NCBI RefSeq assembly: GCF_041261445.1 | Contig: NZ_JBGCCU010000001.1 | Coordinates: 310,001-374,000 of the forward strand | DNA from: Catenulispora sp. EB89 | GTDB taxonomy: Bacteria > Actinomycetota > Actinomycetes > Streptomycetales > Catenulisporaceae | Direction of reading: 5' to 3' | Length of the DNA: 64,000 nt | Part shown: positions 8,513-16,423 of the stretch, one piece after another | Numbering within the stretch: position 1 is the first letter of the stretch | Layout: each line of letters opens with the position of its first letter | Translations under genes and position numbers: made by a program | Notes under the pieces: generated by a model | Seen by the model: the letters and a program-made list of their open reading frames with translations, nothing else | Database searches by the model: none | Told to the model about the DNA's origin: nothing

Positions 8513-8923
8513 ATGAGTACGCGCGCCGAGACAGCCGATCCGGAAGAGCGCGCCCTCGACCTGGCCTACGACGTCCTGCAGGCGCGCTGTCCGTCGCGCC
8601 CCGCGCTGGAGCACGTGACCGGCCGCTGGGGCACGCTGATCATGATGGCGCTGCGGGACGGCCCGGTCCGGTTCAACGAGCTGCGCCGCCGGGTCGACGG
8701 CGTCAGCGAGAAGATGTTGTCGCAGGGGCTGCAGGCCCTGGAACGGGACGGTTTCGTGGCCCGCGAGGTGCAGTCGACGATGCCGCCGAAGGTCGAGTAC
8801 CGGCTGACGGCGCTCGGTACGGACACCGCGAACCTGCTGAAGGATCTGGTGACGTTCCTGGAGACCCGGATGCCGGACGTCGAGGCCGCGCAGGTGCGCT
8901 ACGACGAGGCCGCCTCCGCATAA
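8513..8923 (+). CDS. HxlR-family redox/quinone-responsive regulator
   Basis: A 136-aa winged-helix regulator. Residues 20-110 form the HxlR domain: a conserved Cys in the ARCPSRPALEHV segment, GRWGTLIMMALRDGPVRFNELRR, and GVSEKMLSQGLQALERDGFVAREV. The N-terminal Cys is the redox-sensing position in QorR/HypR-type members. The ATG at 8513 is used; GGAGG ends only two bases upstream, while a TACCGT hexamer at 8500-8505 could be a -10 and make the transcript leaderless. A GTG at 8504 is the alternative start. It most likely represses the divergent NmrA-like gene. Confidence 0.9.
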   Translation: MSTRAETADPEERALDLAYDVLQARCPSRPALEHVTGRWGTLIMMALRDGPVRFNELRRRVDGVSEKMLSQGLQALERDGFVAREVQSTMPPKVEYRLTALGTDTANLLKDLVTFLETRMPDVEAAQVRYDEAASA

Positions 8924-8951
8924 TCGGGCGCGGTGATCCACACTGGGGCCC

Positions 8952-9692
8952 ATGACCCGACACGTGGAATTCCAGCTCCTGCACAACTTCCGTGACCTCG
9001 GCGGCTATCCGACCGCCGACGGCCGCGCGACCAGGTGGGGCGTGCTGTACCGGTCGGACAACCTCCGGAAGCTGAGCGAGTCCGCCGATGTGGAGCGCTT
9101 CCTCGCGCTGGACGTCACCACGGTCGTGGACCTGCGGTACCCGTGGGAGATCGAGCAGTCCGGCCGGGTGCCGGAGTTCCCGGGGCTGCGCTACGTCAAC
9201 CTGAGCATCGAGCACCAGCCCTACGACCAGGGTGCGTTGGGGGACGACTTCGATCCGTGGCGCTTCCTCGCGGATCGCTATATGGAAGTCGCGCAGGACG
9301 GCGTCAAGGAGATCCGCGGAGTCCTGGAGGCCATCGCCGATCCCGAGTCCGGGACCACGGTCTTCCACTGCGCTTCCGGCAAGGACCGGACCGGCATCAT
9401 CGCCATGCTCGTCCTCAGTCTGATCGGAGTGTCCGAGGAGGACGTCCTGGAGGACTTCGCCCTGACGGAGTTGGCGACCGAGCGGTTGATCGCGGACTGG
9501 AGGGCGTTCTACCCCGGCCGGGAACTCACCTGGTCCGCCTACGCGCGCGCTCCTAAGGAGCCGATGGAGCTGTTCATCGCTGACCTGAAGTCCCGCTACG
9601 GCTCTGTAGAGGGTTACGCAGAGCAGGAACTTGGTGTCGACGACGGTCTGGTCGCCGCGTTGAAGGCGAAGCTAGTCGATGTCGAGGGCTAG
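8952..9692 (+). CDS. Tyrosine/phosphoinositide-type protein phosphatase
   Basis: A 246-aa protein. Its N-terminus NFRDLGGYPTADGRATRWGVLYRSDNL is the hallmark of the Y_phosphatase3 family (MptpB-like). The catalytic loop HCASGKDRTG (C-x5-R) lies near residue 138, and a general-acid loop containing several Asp precedes it. Members dephosphorylate phosphotyrosine, and often phospho-Ser/Thr and phosphoinositides. The C-terminal helices (about 160-245) form the usual lid. It begins 28 bases after the HxlR gene and its last 21 bases overlap the convergent acetyltransferase. No signal peptide is seen, so it is cytosolic unless exported by another route. Confidence 0.9.
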   Translation: MTRHVEFQLLHNFRDLGGYPTADGRATRWGVLYRSDNLRKLSESADVERFLALDVTTVVDLRYPWEIEQSGRVPEFPGLRYVNLSIEHQPYDQGALGDDFDPWRFLADRYMEVAQDGVKEIRGVLEAIADPESGTTVFHCASGKDRTGIIAMLVLSLIGVSEEDVLEDFALTELATERLIADWRAFYPGRELTWSAYARAPKEPMELFIADLKSRYGSVEGYAEQELGVDDGLVAALKAKLVDVEG

Positions 9693-10145
9693 GTCGATCG
9701 ACATCGGGACGAAGCCGTAGCGCTGATAGAAGCGGATCGCGGCGCTGTTCGCCGTGTAGGCGGAGACGTGGAGGCGTACGGCGCCGCGTTCTCGTCCCCA
9801 GGAGATGAAGTCCTCGACCAGACGGCCGCCGATCCCTTGTCCTCTATAGGGCGGCGCCACATGTGTGCTGACCAGTTCGGCGCGCGCCGCGGTCCACATA
9901 GAGGATGCCGGACTGAACGTGCCGATCAGGTGCCCGACTACTCTGCTCTCTTCTGTAGCGACAAGTACCAGGGCGTCTGGAGCGGCGATGAGGCCGGCGC
10001 ACCAGGTGCGATTGTTGTCCCGCGGCCAATCCGGGTCGCGCAGCCGATCCCGCGTCAGGCCGTCCTCCGCGAACAGGTCGGCGCTGTCGTGGGTGAGGCC
10101 GTCCAGATCGTCCAGGGTCGCCGGGCGGATCTCGATGTCGGTCAT
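9672..10145 (-). CDS. GNAT-family N-acetyltransferase
   Basis: A 157-aa protein with the GNAT fold. Acetyl-CoA-binding motif A is visible as VAPPYRGQGIGGRLVEDFI (RGQGIG, near residue 98), followed by the C-terminal AIRFYQRYGFVPM strand-helix. An acetyl group is transferred from acetyl-CoA to an amine; the acceptor is not predictable. The gene overlaps the end of the phosphatase gene tail to tail and lies 17 bases downstream of the LysE-type gene on the same strand, so co-transcription is possible. Confidence 0.9.
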   Translation of the reverse strand: MTDIEIRPATLDDLDGLTHDSADLFAEDGLTRDRLRDPDWPRDNNRTWCAGLIAAPDALVLVATEESRVVGHLIGTFSPASSMWTAARAELVSTHVAPPYRGQGIGGRLVEDFISWGRERGAVRLHVSAYTANSAAIRFYQRYGFVPMSIDLALDID

Positions 10146-10161
10146 GTCCGGGTGATACCCG

Positions 10162-10806
10162 TCAGCTGTTCTCTACGACCATCCGGACCGCCAGGCCGAG
10201 CATGACGGTTCCGGAGATCTGCTCCATGCGGCGGCGCACCGTGCGGCGGCTGAAGAACGTGCGCAGCCGCTGGACGCACCACACATAGAGCGAGTAGTAG
10301 AAGACCTCGTACACGGCCCAGGCGGCGGCCAGCAGGACCATCGTCACGAGCTTCGGGGCGTGCGCCGGGACGAACTGCGGCAGGAACGACATCGCGAAGA
10401 TCGCGGCCTTCGGGTTGGCCAGGTTCGTCAGGAGTCCGGCGCGGTAGGACCACAGCGGTCCCCGGGTCCGTGCGTCGCCGTCGGCCGCGTCGGGTTCCTC
10501 GGCGCCGTCCTCCCCCTTCATCCGGCGGGCGGAGCGGAAGGACTGGACGGCGAACCACACCAGGACGCAGGCGCCGACGACGCGCATCCCGTCATAGGCG
10601 ATCTGGGAGGCCGCCAGCAGGGCGGTGAAGCCGAAGGCGGCGGCACATCCCCAGACGAAGACTCCGCTCTCGTTGCCGAGGACGGTCGCGATCCCGGCGC
10701 GCTTCCCGCCCCGGATCGACTGGCGGATGATCAGCGCCGTGCTCTGTCCGGGAACCGCGGCGACCGCCGTGCAGGCGAGGAGGAAGGGCAGCAGGGTTGC
10801 CAGCAT
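10162..10806 (-). CDS. LysE/RhtB-family amino-acid exporter
   Basis: A 214-aa protein with about six hydrophobic helices and the LysE/RhtB N-terminal signature: a first helix followed by AVPGQSTALIIRQSIRGGKRAGIATVLG, with GxxxG-type packing. The family exports amino acids or their derivatives. A central cytosolic loop (RMKGEDGAEEPDAADGDART) is acidic and variable. It is preceded on the same strand by the Gfo/Idh-type oxidoreductase after a 47-base gap. The substrate is not predictable. Confidence 0.88.
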   Translation of the reverse strand: MLATLLPFLLACTAVAAVPGQSTALIIRQSIRGGKRAGIATVLGNESGVFVWGCAAAFGFTALLAASQIAYDGMRVVGACVLVWFAVQSFRSARRMKGEDGAEEPDAADGDARTRGPLWSYRAGLLTNLANPKAAIFAMSFLPQFVPAHAPKLVTMVLLAAAWAVYEVFYYSLYVWCVQRLRTFFSRRTVRRRMEQISGTVMLGLAVRMVVENS

Positions 10807-10853
10807 CTGCTCATCGTCCGCACGCGCGGGGGCGGCGGCAAACGGATTTCGTC

Positions 10854-11804
10854 CTAGACCGCTGCGTGGAACGCCTCGATGGCCCGCTGCACGCGCAGTC
10901 CCGCGGCGAAGTCGGCCAACGTCGACGGCCGGCCGCGGACCGCGCCGACGAACTCTCCGAGGCGGGTGTCCTCGCCGCCCTGCGGTCCGGTGAGCTCGAC
11001 CGGATTCCAGCCGCTCGCGTCACCCACGGAGAGGTCGCCCCATGAAGTGATCCGGTAGGAGCGGCGGGAGCCGTAGAGGGTCCAGGCGTAGGTCTCCGGT
11101 CCGGCTGCGACGTTTCCCGCCAGGCGGACGGGGATCCCATTCGCAGAGAACAGTCCGGTCGCGGTGGTCTCTCCGTCTTCTCCGTAGGAGACCTCTGTGT
11201 GGACTGTGGTGAGCGGACCCACGACGCGGTCCGTGAGGAACACATAGTGGGAACCGACTTCGCGCAGGAAGCCGCCTTGCTCGCGGCCGGCGACCCAGCG
11301 GGCGTCCTTCTGGAACTTCCTGGGCCACTCCGGGAAGAGCAACTGGATGTCTACTCCGAGGACGTCCCCGGCTTCCCCTGCGCGGACCGCACGGAGGACT
11401 TCCACTGCGGCGCTTCGATCGGAGAGCGTGTAGTTGAGTGCGTTGACCAGACCTGTGGCGGCGGCGACGTTCACCATCTCCTCGCCCTCTGCCAGATCCA
11501 CGGCCAAGGGCTTCTCGCAGAAGACCGCCTTGCCCGCGTTCATGGCGGCGATCGCATAGCGCGCGTGCGTAGTGGGAGGCGCTGCTATGTAGACGGCGTC
11601 GATGGCGGTGCTGGCGATGACGGCCATCGGGTCGTCCGTGAAGGCCACTGCGGGATTCGCTATACGTGCGCGCTCTATAGCGGCGCCATGAGGATCCGCA
11701 GCGAGTCCGACGGTGACGTCCGGATGGGCCGTGGCGACGGCGAGCATCTCGGCACCCATGGCCCCGAGGCCGATGACACCGAGGTGGAGCGGGAGATCGG
11801 TCAT
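10854..11804 (-). CDS. Gfo/Idh/MocA-family NAD(P)-dependent oxidoreductase
   Basis: A 316-aa protein. The N-terminal Rossmann domain shows GVIGLGAMGAEM (residues 9-20) and, further on, the EKP motif (FCEKPLAVD near residue 98), which is diagnostic of the Gfo/Idh/MocA family. The C-terminal alpha/beta domain begins near residue 125. Members oxidise or reduce sugars, inositols or related polyols. The substrate is unknown. The gene follows the TetR/DUF4260 operon on the same strand after a 51-base gap. Confidence 0.9.
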   Translation of the reverse strand: MTDLPLHLGVIGLGAMGAEMLAVATAHPDVTVGLAADPHGAAIERARIANPAVAFTDDPMAVIASTAIDAVYIAAPPTTHARYAIAAMNAGKAVFCEKPLAVDLAEGEEMVNVAAATGLVNALNYTLSDRSAAVEVLRAVRAGEAGDVLGVDIQLLFPEWPRKFQKDARWVAGREQGGFLREVGSHYVFLTDRVVGPLTTVHTEVSYGEDGETTATGLFSANGIPVRLAGNVAAGPETYAWTLYGSRRSYRITSWGDLSVGDASGWNPVELTGPQGGEDTRLGEFVGAVRGRPSTLADFAAGLRVQRAIEAFHAAV

Positions 11805-11855
11805 GATCGCAGGGAACCGCGGCGGCGGGCCCGTTGTTCCGCGGTGTCTGGATCT

Positions 11856-12386
11856 TTATGCGAACGTGGCCAGTCCGGCGCTCCATGCGGCCGGGATGTC
11901 GGCGTCGGAAGGAAACCGGCCGTCGATCTCCAGGCTCACCATGCCGTGCGCGAAGGCCCACAGGGCTCGGGCCTTGGGTGCGTCGTGTCCGATCACCTTG
12001 AGCAGCGGCAGTGCGGCGCGCTCCTCCAGTCCTTCCGGAAGGAGATCCCTTCGGAGGGGCCGGTAGTTCATGAGTCGGTAGAGATGCGGGTGCGCGACTG
12101 CGTACTCGCGATACGTCCTGGCGAGTGCCGCCAGCGGATCGTTGGAGTCGGCGATCGCGGCTTCCAGCGCTCCTGCGTACTCAAGGAATCCGTCGGCGAC
12201 CACGAGGGCTTCCAGCGCGGTCTTGTCCGGGACGTGCTTATAGAGCGACGGCGCTTTGATCCCCAGAGCGTCGGCCACCCGGCGCATGGTCAGACCGTCA
12301 GGGCCTTCGGCGTCCAGCAACGCGCGAGCGGCCTCGGCGATCTGCCGCTGCCGCTCGGTGAGCGCTCCGGGGGATGTCTCAGCCAC
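11856..12386 (-). CDS. TetR-family regulator coupled to the DUF4260 gene
   Basis: A 176-aa protein with an N-terminal TetR HTH (residues about 10-58: LTMRRVADALGIKAPSLYKHVPDKTAL) and a TetR_C_33-like helical domain. The GTG start lies inside the end of the DUF4260 gene: the eight bases GTGGCTGA contain both the start here and the stop there, so the two are translationally coupled. Two strong dyads upstream of DUF4260 (12857-12897) are the expected operators, which would make this an autoregulated two-gene operon. Confidence 0.9.
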   Translation of the reverse strand: MAETSPGALTERQRQIAEAARALLDAEGPDGLTMRRVADALGIKAPSLYKHVPDKTALEALVVADGFLEYAGALEAAIADSNDPLAALARTYREYAVAHPHLYRLMNYRPLRRDLLPEGLEERAALPLLKVIGHDAPKARALWAFAHGMVSLEIDGRFPSDADIPAAWSAGLATFA

Positions 12387-12798
12387 GGATGAAGCCTTCC
12401 TTGGTGCGCAGGTTGTAGCCGGCGACGCGGTCGATCGCGATGTGCAGCATCCAGGCCAGCAGGAACGTGAACAGCGCGGGGACCTGAACCGGGGACACGG
12501 AGTACGCCACGGCCAGGACGAACGGGATCCAGGTGCGGTGCGCGGTGTTGTAGAAGGGGACGGCCTTGCGCGGCAGTTGCCCCTGGCGCACCGGCTCGTG
12601 CGACCCGGCCGCCGCGAAGAACGACAGGTCGGGGGCGATCAGGCCGCCGACGAGCGCCAGCCAGCTGCCCGCGCCGTGGTTCACGCCCTCCAGGATCGCG
12701 AAGGCGGTGAGGAACACGGCCCAGGCGGCCCAGCCGGTCCGGCGCGCGGCGGACGGGAAACGGTGGTCGGTCGTCGCAGCGGATTCGAGGGTGGTCAT
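12379..12798 (-). CDS. DUF4260-like small membrane protein
   Basis: A 139-aa protein with about four hydrophobic helices. The family landmarks are visible: a first helix after RRTGWAAW, then the polar segment VPFYNTAHRTWIPF, and the end AWMLHIAIDRVAGYNLRTKEGFIRG with conserved His and Asp. This matches the DUF4260 pattern; the biochemical role is unknown. ATG at 12798 is preferred because GGGGA lies upstream; an in-frame start at 12876 would overlap the operator. It heads an operon with the TetR gene. Confidence 0.8.
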   Translation of the reverse strand: MTTLESAATTDHRFPSAARRTGWAAWAVFLTAFAILEGVNHGAGSWLALVGGLIAPDLSFFAAAGSHEPVRQGQLPRKAVPFYNTAHRTWIPFVLAVAYSVSPVQVPALFTFLLAWMLHIAIDRVAGYNLRTKEGFIRG

Positions 12799-12856
12799 AG
12801 CGGTCCCCAGTCTGTCGCCATCGTGCGCCGCGCCTGACGGTGCGCCCGGCGCTGCG

Positions 12857-12897
12857 GCTAACGTTGTTAGCTTCACCGTAGGCTAACGGCATTAGCC
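12857..12897. promoter_or_regulatory. Twin TetR-type operators
   Basis: Two related palindromes lie 9 bases apart upstream of the DUF4260-TetR operon: GCTAACGTTGTTAGC (12857-12871, 6-bp arms, 3-bp centre) and GGCTAACGGCATTAGCC (12881-12897, 6-bp arms, 5-bp centre). Both share the half-site GCTAA/TTAGC. The coupled TetR protein is the obvious ligand. Confidence 0.75.
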
Positions 12898-12997
12898 TGT
12901 CAACGGGAGTCGTCGGCACGGCCGCCACATAGACATGCCCCCGCGATGCAACCTGTTCTGGAGACTCCGTGGTTTGTGCTGCGGAAGGGGGTACCGG

Positions 12998-13540
12998 ATG
13001 CGGTCCGAGGACGAAGACGAGTTCCGTCGCTTCACGGCTGCGCGCTGGCCGGGCCTGGTGCGGACGGCGTACCTGCTCACCGGGGACCTCGGGCACGCCG
13101 AGGACCTCGCGCAGACCACCCTGATCAAGGCGTACCGGTCCTGGCACCGGGTCCGCCGGGTCGACGACGTCGACGCCTACGTGCGCAAGATCCTGATCAA
13201 CGCCAACCGGAGCCGGTTCCGGGCCAAGCGGCCGGTCGAGCTCAGCGTCGCCACACTCCCGGAGCCCCAGGCGCCGCCGGACGCCGGCAGCGGGGTCGAG
13301 GAGCGGGACGTGCTGTTCGCGGCGCTCGCCGGGCTGCCGCCCCGCCAGCGCGCGATCGTGGTCCTGCGGTACTGGGAGGACTTGGCGGAGGGCGAGGTGG
13401 CCGCTCTGCTCGGCTGCTCCGTCGGCACCGTCAAGAGCCAGGCCTCGCGGGCGCTGGCGAAGCTGCGGACCGACGCGGGGCTGGCGGGGCTGAGCCCGTT
13501 TCAGGACCCGGCGGCGGCGATGAGGGGAGCACGGACATGA
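12998..13540 (+). CDS. ECF (SigE-family) RNA polymerase sigma factor
   Basis: A 180-aa protein with sigma region 2 (residues about 8-75, DLGHAEDLAQTTLIKAYRSW) and region 4 (about 108-165, LPPRQRAIVVLRYWEDLAEGEVAALLGCSVGTVKSQASRALAKL). There is no region 3. It is of the actinobacterial SigE-type ECF group. ATG at 12998 follows GGAAGGGGG by four to five bases and is preferred over an in-frame start at 12935. Its stop overlaps the ATG of the next gene (ATGA), so the two products are made together, as is usual for sigma/anti-sigma pairs. Confidence 0.92.
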   Translation: MRSEDEDEFRRFTAARWPGLVRTAYLLTGDLGHAEDLAQTTLIKAYRSWHRVRRVDDVDAYVRKILINANRSRFRAKRPVELSVATLPEPQAPPDAGSGVEERDVLFAALAGLPPRQRAIVVLRYWEDLAEGEVAALLGCSVGTVKSQASRALAKLRTDAGLAGLSPFQDPAAAMRGART

Positions 13541-14337
13541 CACAGGAGTCGTGGGAGAACGGCCTGCGGGACGTCATGACCGGCACCGCGGTGGCGGCAC
13601 GCGTCGCCGCGCCGCCGACCGACACGATCCTCCGCAAGGGGCGGTCCTCGCTCCGGTGGCGGAACGGGCTGACCGGCTCCGGGGTCCTCGGGGTCGTCGC
13701 CGCGGCGGTGCTGGTGGGCACGTCGCTGGGACCCGGAACCGCAGGCGGCTCCGCGCAGACCGCGGCCGCGGCGGACGCCGTGGTCACGATGGGTCCGGCG
13801 TCGGCGAAGACCAAGGTGGTGCTGTACGAGGACTACCGCTGCCCGGTGTGCAAGGAGTTCAACGCGAGCCTCGACTCTGTGCTCCAGCAGGACGCCGCCG
13901 CCGGAAAGATCCAGATCGAGTACCGGCCGACAGACCTCATCGACCGGAACGACACAGTGCGGGGCACCGGATCCGTGACGGCTGGCAACGCCGTGCTGTG
14001 CGCCGCCGAGCACGGCGCCTTCTACGCCTACCGCGACGCGGTGTACGCCCATCAACCGGTCGAGGCCGCCGACTCCTTCCAGTCGCCGGCACAACTCATC
14101 GACATCGCCCGCGCGATTCCGGGTCTGGACACACCGGCCTTTGAGAAGTGTGTGGACGATCAGCCCTATGCGGCGGGGATCAAGCACAACTTCGACACCG
14201 CCATCAACACCGTGCATTGCCCCGGCGTGCCCTGCGTGAACGCCGGCGGAAAGCAGTGGAGCGGGCCGCTCGCGCAGGGCGAGGATCTGGCGGCGACGGT
14301 CAATACCTGGTTGTCGCAGATCATCGCGTCGGACTAG
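13537..14337 (+). CDS. Membrane-anchored DsbA-like protein, possible redox-linked anti-sigma
   Basis: A 266-aa protein in three parts. The cytosolic N-terminus (residues 1-45, charged) resembles the leader of ECF-associated membrane proteins. A single transmembrane helix follows (about 46-66, TGSGVLGVVAAAVLVGTSLG). The extracytoplasmic part is a thioredoxin/DsbA-like domain (about 85-266) with active-site Cys pair CPVC near residue 104 and a cis-Pro-like segment GVPCVNAGG near the end; other Cys are present at VLCAAE and FEKC. It is translationally coupled to the sigma factor (ATGA). The family fold is disulfide oxidoreductase. The idea that the N-terminus binds the sigma factor and the redox domain controls release is an inference. 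Confidence 0.85.
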   Translation: MTQESWENGLRDVMTGTAVAARVAAPPTDTILRKGRSSLRWRNGLTGSGVLGVVAAAVLVGTSLGPGTAGGSAQTAAAADAVVTMGPASAKTKVVLYEDYRCPVCKEFNASLDSVLQQDAAAGKIQIEYRPTDLIDRNDTVRGTGSVTAGNAVLCAAEHGAFYAYRDAVYAHQPVEAADSFQSPAQLIDIARAIPGLDTPAFEKCVDDQPYAAGIKHNFDTAINTVHCPGVPCVNAGGKQWSGPLAQGEDLAATVNTWLSQIIASD

Positions 14338-14348
14338 TTTGACGGCCC

Positions 14349-15005
14349 GTGAGCTCTGATCCGAAGGCGATCATCGAGTCCGGATACGACGCCATGGCCG
14401 AGGAGTACTTGTCCACGTTCGGCGAAGCCGTGCCCGACGACCCGAGGGTCCGCTTCGTCGGCGAACTGGCGAACCACCTCGCCGACGGCGCCCGCGTGCT
14501 CGAACTCGGATGCGGCGCCGGCGTGCTCGAACTCGGATGCGGCGCCGGCGTGCCCGCCACAGTCCTGCTGGCTCAACGTTTTGACGTACTCGGCGTGGAC
14601 ATCTCCGCCGGCCAGCTGGCGCTCGCCGCGCAGCGGGTGCCGCGCGCCGGCTTCCGGAAAGCCGACATGACACAACTGGAGCTGCCCGAGGCCTCGTTCG
14701 ACGCCGTCGCTGCCTTCTACAGCTTCAACCACGTCCCCCGCGCCGAGCAGCAGCCGCTGCTGGCCCGGATCGGCCGGTGGCTGCGGCCCGGCGGACTCCT
14801 GCTGGCCTCCTTCGGCCGCGGCGGCTCGGCCGACGACGTCGAGCCCTGGCTCGGCGTCCCCATGTTCTTCGCCAGCCACGACCCCGCGACGAACACCCGC
14901 CACCTCGCCGAGGCCGGCTTCGTCCCGCTGGTCGACGAGCTCGTGAGTACGGAGACGCCGCTGGGGCGCGAGACATGGCAGTGGGTGCTGGCGAAACTGC
15001 TCTGA
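14349..15005 (+). CDS. Class I SAM-dependent methyltransferase with duplicated motif I
   Basis: A 218-aa methyltransferase (Methyltransf_25/11 type). The motif I segment VLELGCGAG (near residue 50) is present twice in direct succession through an exact 27-bp tandem duplication, followed by VPATVLLAQRFDVLGVDIS (acidic end of beta2), KADMTQLELPEASFDAV (motif III region) and LRPGGLLLASFG. The duplication adds nine residues to the SAM-binding glycine loop and may disrupt or shift cofactor binding. GTG start, 11 bases after the DsbA-like gene, so probably in the same transcript as the sigma factor. The substrate is unknown. Confidence 0.85.
   Translation: MSSDPKAIIESGYDAMAEEYLSTFGEAVPDDPRVRFVGELANHLADGARVLELGCGAGVLELGCGAGVPATVLLAQRFDVLGVDISAGQLALAAQRVPRAGFRKADMTQLELPEASFDAVAAFYSFNHVPRAEQQPLLARIGRWLRPGGLLLASFGRGGSADDVEPWLGVPMFFASHDPATNTRHLAEAGFVPLVDELVSTETPLGRETWQWVLAKLL
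14494..14547 (+). repeat. Exact 27-bp tandem duplication inside the methyltransferase gene
   Basis: 14494-14520 and 14521-14547 are identical and in frame, each encoding VLELGCGAG. The perfect identity indicates a recent slip or duplication. Confidence 0.97.
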
Positions 15006-15049
15006 CCTGCGAGGCGCGACGTTGTTAGCGCAGCGCTTCCCGCGTTCAC

Positions 15050-15066
15050 GGTGATGGTTTCCCGGT
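15050..15066 (+). repeat. Left copy of a 17-bp direct repeat
   Basis: GGTGATGGTTTCCCGGT. The matching copy at 20042-20058 differs at one position. Flanking bases also align loosely (TTCCCG upstream in both). The copy sits at the 3' end of the LuxR-type gene. The pair brackets 15.05-20.06 kb. Confidence 0.6.
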
Positions 15067-16082
15067 CATAGCCAGCCGCGTTTGGCGGCCTTCATCCCGG
15101 CTTCGAAGCGTAATCCGGCGTCGAGGCGCTGCATGAGGTCGGCCATGATGCGGCGGACGGTGCGCAGGGAGATCCCGAGCTTCTTGGCTGCGGTCTCGTC
15201 GGTGGCGCCGTCGGCGAGCAGGTTGAGCAGGGTGCGTTCGGTGTCGGACAAGCCGGTATGGGCATCGACGGGCTTGCCGACGTCCAGCGGGGCTGCGTTG
15301 CGCCATACCGTCTCGAACAGCTCCAGCAGGCTGGCGATGACACCGGGCGCGGTGACGACGGCGGTGCCTCGGCCACGGACGGTCGGGTCCAGGGGAACGA
15401 CCGCGATCCGCCGGTCGGAGATGAACAGCCGCTGCGGGAGGGTCGGACTGGTTCGGACCTGGGCGCCGGCGGATGCCAGGTCGCGGGCGTAGTCGGCCAG
15501 GTGTGCATCGTTGCGGACAGCCTCCAGATACAGCGATCGTGCCGCCACGCCCCTGCGCAGCAGATCGGCATCCAGCGGCCAGGCGTCGGCGAGCATCCGC
15601 GCCGGCAGGGTGGTGGCCGGTACCAGGGAGTCGACGGTCGTAGTGGTGCGCAGGGCGATCTGCTCGAACCGGGCATGGATCGCGTCGGCGCCGATGACCT
15701 CCTCGATCTGGCTGGCCGGATCGCGGCCGTCGTCGTCCAGGCGCGCGGTGACAGTCCTGGCGATCTGATCGCGCTGGGCCTGGATGCGGCGTTGCTGCTC
15801 GGCAAGTTCGGCTTCCTGGAGGCGTAGCAGCTGGGCCAGAGCCGCCTCGGCGGTGATCGGTAGCAGCAGTTCGGGGTGCTGCTGGGAGGTGCGGACCAGG
15901 GCTCGGTCGGCCAGGGCGTCCAAGCGCTCACGGGCTTGCGACTCGTCGAGCCCCAGGATCTGGGCCAGGTCGGCCACGCCGGCGCCGGGGGCGGCGGCCA
16001 TGGCCGTCCACAGCTGTGCCAGCTGCTCCTCCAGGCCCAAGGTCAGCAAAGTGGACACCTCGATAGCTGCGCCTGCGGCCAT
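15066..16082 (-). CDS. TrmB/LuxR-type transcriptional regulator
   Basis: A 338-aa protein. The N-terminal winged-helix segment (residues about 15-70, LAQILGLDESQARERLDALADRALV) is TrmB-like. A coiled-coil stretch (about 82-112) and a PLD-like sensor region (about 130-265, including RRGVAARSLYLEAV and RLFISDRRIAVVPLDP) follow. The C-terminal LuxR HTH (about 275-325) contains LSDTERTLLNLLADGATDETAAKKLGISLRTVRRIMADLMQRL. Such regulators are common in streptomycetes. The gene is divergent from a small secreted peptide gene, and a strong 29-bp palindrome lies between them. It probably controls the peptide, the 124-aa protein and the NlpC gene. The ligand is unknown. Confidence 0.85.
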   Translation of the reverse strand: MAAGAAIEVSTLLTLGLEEQLAQLWTAMAAAPGAGVADLAQILGLDESQARERLDALADRALVRTSQQHPELLLPITAEAALAQLLRLQEAELAEQQRRIQAQRDQIARTVTARLDDDGRDPASQIEEVIGADAIHARFEQIALRTTTTVDSLVPATTLPARMLADAWPLDADLLRRGVAARSLYLEAVRNDAHLADYARDLASAGAQVRTSPTLPQRLFISDRRIAVVPLDPTVRGRGTAVVTAPGVIASLLELFETVWRNAAPLDVGKPVDAHTGLSDTERTLLNLLADGATDETAAKKLGISLRTVRRIMADLMQRLDAGLRFEAGMKAAKRGWL

Positions 16083-16255
16083 TGCCCACCCCCCTGGTGT
16101 GTTGTTCGCCCCGCACCGCAGTCACCGGCCGCGGGGCCCTGAGCAGAGATCAGCCCAGGCCGTCACCCCGGCCAGGAAGGGCACATAGCCGAATTCTCCT
16201 CGGCCGATCGGGCGGCGCTCCGTCCAGGTGCGCCGCGTCTGCCTGCACAGGGATT

Positions 16256-16284
16256 GGCACCAAGGTGCCACGCACCTTGGTGCC
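16256..16284. promoter_or_regulatory. Perfect 29-bp palindrome between divergent regulator and peptide genes
   Basis: GGCACCAAGGTGC (16256-16268) and its exact complement GCACCTTGGTGCC (16272-16284) are separated by CAC, and each arm holds an inner CACCNNGGTG symmetry. It lies 140 bases upstream of the peptide gene and 174 bases upstream of the regulator start. A LuxR-regulator operator is more likely than a terminator because both genes read away from it. The remainder of the 341-base gap shows no gene. Confidence 0.7.
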
Positions 16285-16423
16285 ACCGGCATTCCCTTCC
16301 AGTGCAGGTCAGGACTTGGAAGAGTTCTTCTTGCCAGCCCGGATCGCCACCGGAGGACGCATCGGACCGGAATCTCCGGCCCGAACACGATCACCGACTC
16401 CTGTGCCGATTGGGGATACCGCC

